Shown in pieces: positions 25,586 to 33,465 of a DNA stretch of 57,543 nt. Source of the stretch: Propionibacterium sp. (GTDB lineage Bacteria; Actinomycetota; Actinomycetes; Propionibacteriales; Propionibacteriaceae); assembly GCA_022837595.1 (NCBI GenBank), contig JALHFX010000060.1:1-57543 (forward strand), given 5' to 3'. The first letter of the stretch is position 1, and each line of letters opens with the position of its first letter. The notes below the pieces were generated by a model. It was not told the origin of the DNA. It searched no databases and saw only the letters and a list, made by a program, of their open reading frames with translations. The position numbers and the translations under genes are program-made.

Positions 25586-27272
25586 TTCACTACTCCCGGC
25601 TCGTGAGCCGACGCATGGAGCCGGGCCAACTGTCTGGCCGCAGCCACCTCATCGCGGACGCTGGGGTCAGCACCGAAACACGCGTGCCAGAGTTCACGCA
25701 ATTGGGTCGTGACCTGGGTTTCTGCGGGCCCGTCGGCGACCACGCGTCCGTCATCGATCCGGACGACACGCTGGGCGTAGTGGCCGACCAGTTCAAGATC
25801 GTGGCTGATCATCACAATGGTGGTTCCCCGATAATCGCCTGCACACCCCGCCAGTCCTGCCCGGTCGTGGGCTCGTCGATCACCAGGATCTCCGGCTCGG
25901 CGATCAGACTGGACGCCATCGCTACCAGTTGACGCTGTCCTCGGGGCAGAGCGAACGGGTTCTGGTCGGCGACGTGCGCCAGGCCGGTGAGATCGAGTAC
26001 CTCGGCGGTTCGGAGGGCGATTTCGGTGTCCGGCCGCCCAGCCGCCCTCAGCGCGAACCCGACCTCCTCGGTCACGGTGCGGCAGAAGATTTGATGATCG
26101 GGATTCTGGAAGACATAGCCGACCTGATCGGCCAGCTGCCAGGTGGCCCGATCGATGATGTCGCGGCCGCAGATGCGCACTCGTCCGGCCGTCGGACGCA
26201 GCAGCCCGTTCAGGTGTTTGGCGACGGTCGTCTTGCCCGCTCCGTTGGCACCGATGAGTGCGACGAACTCGCCCGCATGCATGCTCAGATCAATGCCGTG
26301 CAGCACTTCTTTTTTGGGTGAGTAGCCGAAACGTAAGCCTTCGAGTTCGATCACCGCGGGCGCTGTGCTGGGGGTTGACGGCGTCGCGGATGGCGGCGCC
26401 ACGCTCGCGGGCAGCACATCGTGCAGCCAGCCCGCAGTCTGCGCAACGGTGAGCGGCCGGCGTGGAAGCACCGACAGACTTGGCGCCAGTTCGGGAAGCC
26501 TGCGCAGGAGTTCGGCTACCAGCACGCTCATGGGCAGGGGCCGAATGCCGAACCGCTCGGCCTGGGCAGGGTCGGCGAAGAAGGTTTCCGGCTCACCCTG
26601 CCAGGCAGGTCGGCCACGGTCCAGGACGATCAGGCGCGACGCCGCGCCGAGTACCGCTGCCGGATCGTGCTCGGCAGCGATCACCGTGATCCCGGAGTCT
26701 TGGAGTGAGGCGATGACGCGTCGCACGTCAGCGGCGCCGAGCGGGTCAAGCTCGGACGTTGCTTCGTCCAGGCACAGCACCTCGGGTCCGAGTGCCAAGG
26801 TCCCGGCGATGGCCAGCCGCTGCAACTCTCCGCCGGATAACTCGCCGGTTGATCGGTGTGCCAGGCCGTCCAGACCCACCACCCGCAGTGACTCGGCTAC
26901 TCGCCGGTTGATCTCCGCGCGGGGGAGCAGATGATTTCGGGGTCCGAAGGCGACATCCTCGCCGACTGTTCGTCCGATGATCTGGCTCGCGGGATCTTGC
27001 AGCACCAGCGCGATATAGCGGGTGAGGGTCTGGACGCGATAGTTCGCGAAATCTGCTGACCCGTAACGGATCCGACCCTTGAAGTCGCCGGGCTCGGCAG
27101 CAGAGATCACACCGGTAAGCGCCCGCAGCAGGGTCGACTTACCGGCTCCGGTGGAACCCATGATCGCGGTTGAGCTACCGGCGGGGAACTCGGCGCTGAA
27201 CCCGTCGAGCGCTTCTCGGTCGGCGCCCGGGTAGCGGTAGCTGATGGATTCGGCTCGGAGCGCTTCTGGCAC
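25582..27272 (-). pseudogene. ECF transporter fused ATPase (EcfA1-EcfA2 type), frameshifted near the C-terminus
   Basis: The gene begins at GTG 27272 (VPEALRAESISYRYPGADRE), 2 bp after the S-component stop. Two ABC domains are fused. Domain 1 has Walker A GSTGAGKST, signature LSGGELQRLAIAG and Walker B VLCLDEAT. Domain 2 has Walker A GANGAGKTT, LPRGQRQLVAMAS and ILVIDEPTTGQDWRG. Just after GVQAI, near 25830, the frame breaks. In another frame the expected GTTIVMISHDLELVGHYAQRVV follows to 25582. Some 10-15 codons, between Walker B and the switch histidine, are missing. The second ATPase site would lack its H-loop, so function is doubtful. Confidence 0.82.
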
Positions 27273-27274
27273 GC

Positions 27275-27742
27275 TCAGCTCAGCAGCGACGTCTTGCGCA
27301 ACGACAGGTAGGCCACGGTAGCGATCGCAAGATTCAGCACCGCACCGATCGCCAGCGAAGGCAAGGTGGCGAGATAGAGCGGCCAACCACCTATTGGCAC
27401 CATGATCAGCGCCAGCACGGGACTGTTGATGATCACAGCCAGGACGAAGCCTGCGACCAACCCTGCCGTGCCCTTACGGCCGAGCCAGCCGAAAACCCAA
27501 GCGCAGGCGGCCATTCCGGCCGCGATGGTCAGGTGAAGCGGCAGCGTTAGCGGGAAACCGGTGATTCCGGCGGTGAGTAGGTGGCCGATCGCAGCGACGA
27601 CGGCTCCCATCCAGCCACCGAAGCCGATCGCTACGAAGAAACCGGGGGCCGCGTCCAGAGCGACGGTGCCGACCGGAGACGGAATCTTGATCAGGGCGCC
27701 CACCGCGGACAGCGCGATGAAGACCGCCATGGCGTTGGTCAT
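27275..27742 (-). CDS. ECF transporter S component, possibly alpha-ribazole-specific (CblT-like)
   Basis: A 155-residue protein with about five to six hydrophobic helices (SAVGALIKIPSPVGTVALDA, GGWMGAVVAAIGHLLTAGI, LPLHLTIAAGMAA). The start ATG is preceded by GGAGG. The KIPSPVGTVALD and AIGHLLTAG motifs resemble the CblT group of S components that capture alpha-ribazole. The convergent cblS-like kinase gene strengthens this. It heads the S-A-T gene set and lies 48 bp after the GntR gene. Other vitamins cannot be excluded. Confidence 0.68.
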   Translation of the reverse strand: MTNAMAVFIALSAVGALIKIPSPVGTVALDAAPGFFVAIGFGGWMGAVVAAIGHLLTAGITGFPLTLPLHLTIAAGMAACAWVFGWLGRKGTAGLVAGFVLAVIINSPVLALIMVPIGGWPLYLATLPSLAIGAVLNLAIATVAYLSLRKTSLLS

Positions 27743-27790
27743 GTGGACGGTCCTCCAGCTTGGGCTGGGTGTGAGTACTGCTCATCTGAT

Positions 27791-28525
27791 TCACTTACTC
27801 CTCGTCGTAATCATCGGACGGTAGCGGTCGGTACGAACCACGATGCGGCTGGTCTCGATCGGACGATTTCGGGCGGTGTATCCGATCCGGTCGACGCATA
27901 GCAAGGGGGTTCCGGGTGTGACGTCCAAGGCCGCCGCCTCGACCTCGGATGCTTCAGTGATGCCATACCGGTCGCTGACCTGAACCACGCCGGCATCCAG
28001 TGCCGAAAGCTCGGCGTAGAGAGACTCGCGCTCGGCGATGCCTTCGATGTCCATCCCCGCGAAGGCTGCTGCAGGTAACCATGACTCGCTCAGTGAAACA
28101 GGCTCGTCATCAGCAGTGTGTACCCGCGAAATATGGACGATTCGTCCAGCCGGGATCTGATCGGTGGCTGTCTGCTCGTCCGGGGTTTCCATTAGGCAGG
28201 CATGCGTGGCACGCACCCCGGGGACGTGACCCAAGGCCCGCATCGTCGCACTGAAACTCATGATGTTGGGCTCTGCCTGGTGAAGATGACGATCGACGAC
28301 CCGGGTCCCGGTGCCTCGATCGATCTCGAGCAGACCATCGACGATCAAATCGCTGACTGCCTTGCGGATCGTCGTGCGGCTCACCTGATAGCGGTCCTGG
28401 AGACTCTGCTCGCTGGGCAAATAATCACCAGGTGCCCAAACGCCGTCGCTGATCTGGGATGCCAGATCACGCTCGACACGCAGATAGAGCGGTTCGCTAG
28501 CCAATTGGCCTCCCTCCCCCAACAT
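27791..28525 (-). CDS. GntR/HutC-family transcriptional regulator
   Basis: The N-terminal winged HTH reads YLRVERDLASQISDGVWAPGDYLPSEQSLQDRYQVSRTTIRKAVSDL. A UTRA effector domain follows (FSATMRALGHVPG ... ALDVTPGTPLLCVDRI). An ATG at 28525 is possible, but the purine-rich GGGGAGGGAGG just inside the frame also allows a TTG start at 28504. A palindrome at 28527-28542 directly upstream suggests autoregulation. Co-orientation with the ECF genes suggests it controls that transporter. HutC-type UTRA domains bind sugars or histidine-like ligands; an alpha-ribazole or benzimidazole ligand would be new. Confidence 0.87.
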   Translation of the reverse strand: MLGEGGQLASEPLYLRVERDLASQISDGVWAPGDYLPSEQSLQDRYQVSRTTIRKAVSDLIVDGLLEIDRGTGTRVVDRHLHQAEPNIMSFSATMRALGHVPGVRATHACLMETPDEQTATDQIPAGRIVHISRVHTADDEPVSLSESWLPAAAFAGMDIEGIAERESLYAELSALDAGVVQVSDRYGITEASEVEAAALDVTPGTPLLCVDRIGYTARNRPIETSRIVVRTDRYRPMITTRSK

Positions 28526-28526
28526 C

Positions 28527-28542
28527 GGACATCATGACGTCC
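28527..28542. promoter_or_regulatory. Probable GntR-type operator
   Basis: GGACATCATGACGTCC is a 16-bp palindrome with one mismatched pair, lying immediately upstream of the gntR start. Its position and symmetry fit an autoregulatory GntR operator. No second copy was found by eye before the ecfS gene. Confidence 0.55.
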
Positions 28543-28590
28543 CTATGTCTATCACGTCACTGCCGGCGAGTCCATGCCCGCCCTAAAAAG

Positions 28591-28641
28591 CGGATTGTGT
28601 AGATCCAGGGCCCGAGAAGGGCTCCAGATCTACACAATCCG
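28591..28641 (-). terminator. Intrinsic terminator of glyS
   Basis: A perfect 15-bp inverted repeat (CGGATTGTGTAGATC / GATCTACACAATCCG) is followed on the minus strand by CTTTTTAG. This is a classical hairpin plus U-tract ending the glyS transcript before the next minus-strand gene, gntR. Confidence 0.85.
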
Positions 28642-28683
28642 GTCGAGAAGGTGGGCCCGACTCAGGCCTGGCGAGGCATCACG

Positions 28684-30072
28684 TCAGCAGCCGGGTAGCC
28701 TCTCGGCCAGGTACGAGCGCACCTGGGAGATCGCGATCCGCTCCTGCTCCATGGTGTCTCGCGAACGAATGGTCACCGCGTCATCGTCCAGGCTGTCGAA
28801 ATCAACGGTGATGCAGTAGGGGGTGCCGATCTCATCCTGACGGCGGTAGCGTTTACCGATCGCCTGGGCATCGTCGAAGTCGACATTCCAGTATTTGCGC
28901 AGCTCAGCGGCAAGCTCGCGCGCCTTCGGCGAGAGAGCCTCGTTACGAGACAGTGGCAGCACGGCGGCCTTCACCGGGGCCAATCGCGGATCGAGCTTCA
29001 GCACAACGCGGGTATCGACACCGCCCTTGGTATTGCGGGCCTGGTCCTCGGTATACGCCTCGACCATGAAGGCCATCAACGAGCGGGTCAGACCAGCCGC
29101 AGGCTCGACGACATAGGGCGTGTAGTGGACCCCCTTCGCCTGATCGAAGTACTCCAGCGTGGTGCCCGAATGCTTGCTGTGTGTAGATAGATCGAAGTCG
29201 GTTCGGTTCGCGATGCCCTCGAGTTCACCCCAGTCAGAGCCCGCGAAGCCGAATCTGTACTCGATATCGACGGTGCGCTTCGAGTAGTGCGAGAGCTTCT
29301 CCTGAGGATGCTCATAGAAGCGCAGGTTTTCCTCAGCGAGACCCAGATCGATGTACCACGCCTTGCGCTGGTCGATCCAGTATTGGTGCCATTGCTCATC
29401 GGTGCCGGGTTCGACGAAGAACTCCATCTCCATCTGCTCGAACTCGCGGGTACGGAAGATGAAGTTGCCGGGCGTGATCTCGTTGCGGAAGCTCTTACCC
29501 ACCTGCGCAACACCGAACGGCGGCTTCTGCCGAGTCGCATTCAAGACATTCTTGAAGTTGATGAAGATGCCCTGAGCCGTTTCCGGACGCAGATAATGCA
29601 GCCCGGATTCGTCCTCGATCGGGCCGAGGTAGGTCTTGAGCATCATGTTGAAGTCACGCGGCTCGGTGTACTGGCCACGAGTGCCGCAGTTCGGGCAAGG
29701 AACCTGAGTCAATTCAACCGAATCGACGTCCTCGATGCCTTTGCGATGCGCATACTCCTCGACGATCTGATCTGCCCGGAAGCGCTTATGACAGCTGAGG
29801 CATTCGACCAGCGGATCGCTGAAAACCGAGACATGTCCGGAGGCCACCCACACCTCTCGCGGAAGGATCACCGACGAGTCGAGACCGACCACATCGTCAC
29901 GACTGGTGACCATATGGCGCCACCACTGCTTTTTGATGTTCTCCTTGAGCTCGACACCGAGGGGACCGTAATCCCAGGCGGCCTTGGTGCCGCCATAGAT
30001 CTCACCGCAGGCGAAGACGAATCCACGCCGCTTACACAGATTGATGACCTTGTCGAGAGTACTCTCAGCCAT
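28684..30072 (-). CDS. glyS: Glycyl-tRNA synthetase (eukaryotic-type alpha2)
   Basis: Start taken at MAESTLDKVINLCKRRGFVF, the conserved N-terminus; upstream in-frame codons lack family similarity. Class II motifs are visible: motif 2 around FGVAQVGKSFRNEI and FRTREFEQMEMEFF, and motif 3 in PAAGLTRSLMAFM. Zinc-ligand cysteines lie in CLSCHKRF and CPNCGTRGQ. The C-terminal anticodon-binding domain starts near VVLKLDPRLAPVKAAVLPL. About 462 residues, intact. It charges tRNA-Gly. It is divergent from the zinc operon and ends at a strong terminator. Confidence 0.95.
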   Translation of the reverse strand: MAESTLDKVINLCKRRGFVFACGEIYGGTKAAWDYGPLGVELKENIKKQWWRHMVTSRDDVVGLDSSVILPREVWVASGHVSVFSDPLVECLSCHKRFRADQIVEEYAHRKGIEDVDSVELTQVPCPNCGTRGQYTEPRDFNMMLKTYLGPIEDESGLHYLRPETAQGIFINFKNVLNATRQKPPFGVAQVGKSFRNEITPGNFIFRTREFEQMEMEFFVEPGTDEQWHQYWIDQRKAWYIDLGLAEENLRFYEHPQEKLSHYSKRTVDIEYRFGFAGSDWGELEGIANRTDFDLSTHSKHSGTTLEYFDQAKGVHYTPYVVEPAAGLTRSLMAFMVEAYTEDQARNTKGGVDTRVVLKLDPRLAPVKAAVLPLSRNEALSPKARELAAELRKYWNVDFDDAQAIGKRYRRQDEIGTPYCITVDFDSLDDDAVTIRSRDTMEQERIAISQVRSYLAERLPGC

Positions 30073-30221
30073 GACACGCCCTACTGTTCTGGTCCCCATA
30101 TGAGGGACGGCTCCCCGGTACCTGGCTGGCATCGGGCGCGACGTCCACGATCCCGCTTGGATGCGAACGACGACCGTCCACCAGGGTATCGGTTCAAACC
30201 CGAAACGAGAACTGCAACGAT

Positions 30222-30258
30222 TTGCCAGGGATCCCCTGGCACATGATAATGATTGTCA
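30222..30258 (+). promoter_or_regulatory. znuA promoter with overlapping Zur box; probable leaderless start
   Basis: TTGCCA (30222-30227) and GATAAT (30245-30250) are separated by 17 bp, a near-ideal sigma-70 promoter. The Zur-like palindrome TGATAATGATTGTCA (30244-30258) covers the -10 box and the predicted transcription start. That start would coincide with the ATG at 30258. Zinc-loaded Zur bound here would block transcription. Confidence 0.75.
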
Positions 30259-31217
30259 TGTTCTTCTTGCGATCCTTTCGCGCTACCGTTGCGGCACTTG
30301 GCGCCATCGCACTCTTGGCTACCGCCGGATGCTCATCGTCCGCGAGCCAGGATGGATCCGATGCGGACTCCACCACCAACATTGTGGTTGGCGCCTACCC
30401 GTTCGAGTACATCGCATCCCAGGTGGCCGGCGACCACGCCACGGTAACCAACCTGCTCGCGCCGGGCGCGGACAGTCACGATCTCGAACTCTCACCGCGT
30501 CAGATCGGGCAGGTCTCAGCCGCCGATCTGGTCATCTACCAGTCGGGATTGCAGGCCCCGATGGATCAAGCGATCGAGCAGCAGACACCGACGCATGTGC
30601 TCGACACCGCCACGTTCTTGAAGCTGCGCCCTGCCACCGCAGCTGCTGACGACCAAGACAGTCACCAGATTGACCCCGACCGCTATGACCCTGGCGCATA
30701 TGACCCCCACGTTTGGCTGGATCCAACAAATATGGTCGAGATCGCCAATCAGACCGCAGCGGTACTGTCACAAATTCAACCCGAGAATGCGGACGACTTC
30801 GCCGCCAACGCTGCACAACTGAACTCTCGGCTGGCCGACCTCGATTCGCAGTTCACATCGGGACTGAGCAACTGCGCGAGGACCACGTTCATCACCAATC
30901 ACGCCGCGTTCGGCTACCTGGCGTCCCGATACGGTCTGGAGCAGGTGGGCATCAGTGGGCTGTCCCCCGACGAGGAGCCCAGCCCCGCACGCATTGCCCA
31001 GGTGCAACAGATCGCGAAAGATAACGGCGTGACGACGATCTTCTACGAGACCGCCGTTTCACCGAAGGTCGCGCAAACGATCGCCTCTGATCTTGGGCTC
31101 AGCACCGACGTACTTGACCCGATCGAGACGTTGAGCCCGGAATCGCGCGGCAATGATTACCTTGAGGTCATGAGTTCGAATCTCGATTCACTGCAGAAAG
31201 CGAACGGCTGCGAGTGA
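30258..31217 (+). CDS. znuA: Zinc ABC transporter substrate-binding lipoprotein
   Basis: Start at MFFLRSFRATVAALGAIALL; this gives a normal lipoprotein signal with lipobox TAGC. Cluster-9 metal-binding family features are IVVGAYPFEYIASQVAGD, NLLAPGADSHDLELSPRQI, YDPHVWLDPTNM, FITNHAAFGYLASRYGL and a C-terminal FYETAVSPKVAQTIA. The conserved histidines in GADSHD, PHVW and NHAAF are zinc ligands. The His-rich loop is reduced to DDQDSHQ. First gene of the Zur-controlled zinc operon; its stop overlaps znuC. Confidence 0.92.
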   Translation: MFFLRSFRATVAALGAIALLATAGCSSSASQDGSDADSTTNIVVGAYPFEYIASQVAGDHATVTNLLAPGADSHDLELSPRQIGQVSAADLVIYQSGLQAPMDQAIEQQTPTHVLDTATFLKLRPATAAADDQDSHQIDPDRYDPGAYDPHVWLDPTNMVEIANQTAAVLSQIQPENADDFAANAAQLNSRLADLDSQFTSGLSNCARTTFITNHAAFGYLASRYGLEQVGISGLSPDEEPSPARIAQVQQIAKDNGVTTIFYETAVSPKVAQTIASDLGLSTDVLDPIETLSPESRGNDYLEVMSSNLDSLQKANGCE

Positions 31218-31984
31218 ACGACCTCGTAATATACGCTCGCGGCGTCGACACCTGGCTGGGCGATCAGCAAATCCTTTTCGATATCGATCTGGACGTCAGG
31301 CAGGGCGAAGTCGTGGCATTGCTGGGCGGTAACGGCTCCGGGAAGACCACGTTGCTTCGCACGCTACTGGGGCTGATACCCCATCAAGCCGGCGAGATTG
31401 AACTCTTCGGCCGCCCGCTGTCACGGTTCAAGGAATGGTCGCGCATCGGATATGTGCCCCAACGCGGCCGCCTGCAGGTACCGAACGCCACCGTCCATGA
31501 AGTGGTCATGCTCGGCCGACTATCACGTCGTCGGCTCTTCGGGTTGCCGCGCACTGCCGACAAAGACGCCGTCGAGCAGGCACTGGAGCGGGTCAATCTG
31601 GCGGGCTTTGGTCGCCATCCGATGGCTAATCTGTCGGGCGGTCAGCAGCAACGTGCCCTCATCGCGCGCGCATTAGCCGGTCAGGCCGATCTGCTCGTCT
31701 TGGATGAGCCGCTGGCTGCGCTCGATGTGCGCACCCAGACCAGCCTCGCACGCCTGCTCGGCCGACTCCATGCCGAGAGCGATCTCACCATCGTGACAGT
31801 CCTACATGAGTTGGGCGCAATGGAACCGCTGCTGCAACGCAGCACCGTCCTGCAGAACGGACGCGTGATCTACAGCGGACCACTCACCTCCGGGCCGCCC
31901 ACCGACGACTGCAGAGGTGAAGAGCCGATTCAGGAGTCGCTACTCGAACCGCAACTGACGGTGCGCCCTGGCAGGGACGACTGA
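31214..31984 (+). CDS. znuC: Zinc ABC transporter ATPase
   Basis: The GTG start overlaps the znuA stop (GTGA). It is a 256-residue ABC ATPase with Walker A GGNGSGKTT, Q-loop GYVPQRGRLQ, signature LSGGQQQRALIARAL, Walker B LLVLDEPLAALD and switch His in VLHELGAM. It powers zinc import together with ZnuA and ZnuB. The C-terminal tail after GRVIYSGP is acidic and probably unstructured. Confidence 0.92.
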   Translation: MNDLVIYARGVDTWLGDQQILFDIDLDVRQGEVVALLGGNGSGKTTLLRTLLGLIPHQAGEIELFGRPLSRFKEWSRIGYVPQRGRLQVPNATVHEVVMLGRLSRRRLFGLPRTADKDAVEQALERVNLAGFGRHPMANLSGGQQQRALIARALAGQADLLVLDEPLAALDVRTQTSLARLLGRLHAESDLTIVTVLHELGAMEPLLQRSTVLQNGRVIYSGPLTSGPPTDDCRGEEPIQESLLEPQLTVRPGRDD

Positions 31985-31985
31985 G

Positions 31986-32969
31986 GTGGTCTCGATATTT
32001 GCTCTCGACTTCATGGTTCGCGCGCTGCTGGCGGGAGCCATGACAGGAGTGATGGCGCCAGCGGTCGGCAACTACATCGTCCAACGCAAGCTCAGCCTCT
32101 TGGGCGATGGGTTGGGTCACGTTGCAATCGCCGGCGTCGGGCTGGCGCTGATGACCGGGCAAGCACCAGTCCCGATCGCTGTCGTTGTCTGCGTGGCTGG
32201 AGCCGTACTCATCGAGCTGCTGCGTCAAAGCGGCCGGGCGTCGGGTGATGTGGGGCTTGCGATCCTCTTCTACGGAGGGTTGGCCAGCGGCGTACTGATG
32301 GCCGGGATAGCAGGGCGGGGCGCAGGGATGCTTTCGCAATTCCTCTTCGGCTCGCTGACCTCGGTCAACCACTCCGATCTGATTGTCGTCGCCGTGATGT
32401 CGGGTTTGGTGCTCATCACCGCGATCGGTCTGTCGCCACAACTCTTCGCCGTCTGCGCGGACGAGGATTACGCGCGGGCTCAAGGTCTGCCCACACGAGC
32501 ACTGAATCTGGTGATCGTCGTGATGGCTGCAGTCACGGTGGCTGTGTCCATGCGCACCGTCGGACTCATGTTGGTGAGTGCCCTCATGGTCATCCCGGTG
32601 GCCACCGGCAATAATCTCGTTCAAGGTTTCCGGCGCAGCCTCTATGTCTCCATGGGCATCGGCTTGCTTTGCGCAGTATTCGGCGTAGTCATCTCCTACT
32701 ATCTCGATTCTGCGTCGGGCGCCACCATCGTTGTGCTGGCGATCATCGTCTTCATTGCCACATTGCCGATCTCATCGATACTCGAACGTCGCCGCCGCAC
32801 GCGTTGGAAGACCGCAGCGGACGACGAGCGACTCTTCAAGCGCGCTGAGCCACATCCCCCGACCGGTGAGCCCGCCTCGCATCGGGCGATATTGCACGGC
32901 GACCACGTGGACTATTTGCACGATGGCCGGCGACACGCGCCACACGGAGATCATTTTGATGAGCACTGA
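31986..32969 (+). CDS. znuB: Zinc ABC transporter permease with His-rich tail
   Basis: GTG start 1 bp after the znuC stop. An ABC-3 family permease with eight or nine hydrophobic segments (GDGLGHVAIAGVGLALM, AILFYGGLASGVLMAG, VGLMLVSALMVIPVATGNNL). It has an unusual cytoplasmic C-terminal tail ending HGDHVDYLHDGRRHAPHGDH, with nine or more histidines, which could bind zinc as a sensor or buffer. The end overlaps the zur start by 11 bp. Confidence 0.92.
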   Translation: MVSIFALDFMVRALLAGAMTGVMAPAVGNYIVQRKLSLLGDGLGHVAIAGVGLALMTGQAPVPIAVVVCVAGAVLIELLRQSGRASGDVGLAILFYGGLASGVLMAGIAGRGAGMLSQFLFGSLTSVNHSDLIVVAVMSGLVLITAIGLSPQLFAVCADEDYARAQGLPTRALNLVIVVMAAVTVAVSMRTVGLMLVSALMVIPVATGNNLVQGFRRSLYVSMGIGLLCAVFGVVISYYLDSASGATIVVLAIIVFIATLPISSILERRRRTRWKTAADDERLFKRAEPHPPTGEPASHRAILHGDHVDYLHDGRRHAPHGDHFDEH

Positions 32970-33396
32970 CCAGACCTCCTCACGCCCCCGACTGACCAGG
33001 CAACGTCAACTGATCCTCGATCGTCTCGATCAGGTGGACACATTCCTGTCCGCGCAACAGTTACATGCCGCGCTGCGAGCTGAGGGAGAGACGATCGGGT
33101 TGGCGACCGTCTATCGCGGATTGCAGTGGTTGGAAGAGGCTGGCATCGTCGATAGCGTCCGCACGACCGACGGCGAAGCCACCTACCGGCGTTGCTCGAT
33201 GGCCCATCATCACCATCTGATTTGCCGCCGATGTGGCAGAGCCGTTGAGGTGCATGGCGAGGTGTTGGAAGAATGGTCGCGCGCGATAGCCGCGGAACAT
33301 GGCTTCACCCAACCCGAACATTTCGTGGAGATCTTTGGTTTGTGCCCCGAATGCACCACACGCGCAGCGCAGAATGAATCCTCAGACAGCCTATAG
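32959..33396 (+). CDS. zur: Zinc uptake regulator, Fur family
   Basis: Start at MSTDQTSSRPRLTRQRQLIL, overlapping the end of znuB, with GGAG upstream. At 145 residues it has the Fur winged helix (SAQQLHAALRAEGETIGLATVYRGLQWLEEAGIV) and the metal-binding domain (YRRCSMAHHHHLICRRCG, CPECT), including the structural-zinc CxxC pairs. It is likely to repress the operon via the box at 30244-30258. Zur is preferred over Fur because of the linked znuACB genes and the box. Confidence 0.92.
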   Translation: MSTDQTSSRPRLTRQRQLILDRLDQVDTFLSAQQLHAALRAEGETIGLATVYRGLQWLEEAGIVDSVRTTDGEATYRRCSMAHHHHLICRRCGRAVEVHGEVLEEWSRAIAAEHGFTQPEHFVEIFGLCPECTTRAAQNESSDSL

Positions 33397-33465
33397 GTAA
33401 CTCACAGAAAGCACACAGCTTACCGCGGTGTGATGGTCACCAAGCTTGAGAAGGAGGCCATTATA

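Noticed and set aside
27743..28700. Cobalamin riboswitch before the ECF genes or the GntR gene
   Set aside because: No B12-box-like conserved sequence seen; the intergenic before ecfS is only 48 bp and the one before gntR holds the operator and the glyS terminator.
29287..30246. 319-codon plus-strand frame over glyS
   Set aside because: Antisense of glyS, which carries all class II motifs.
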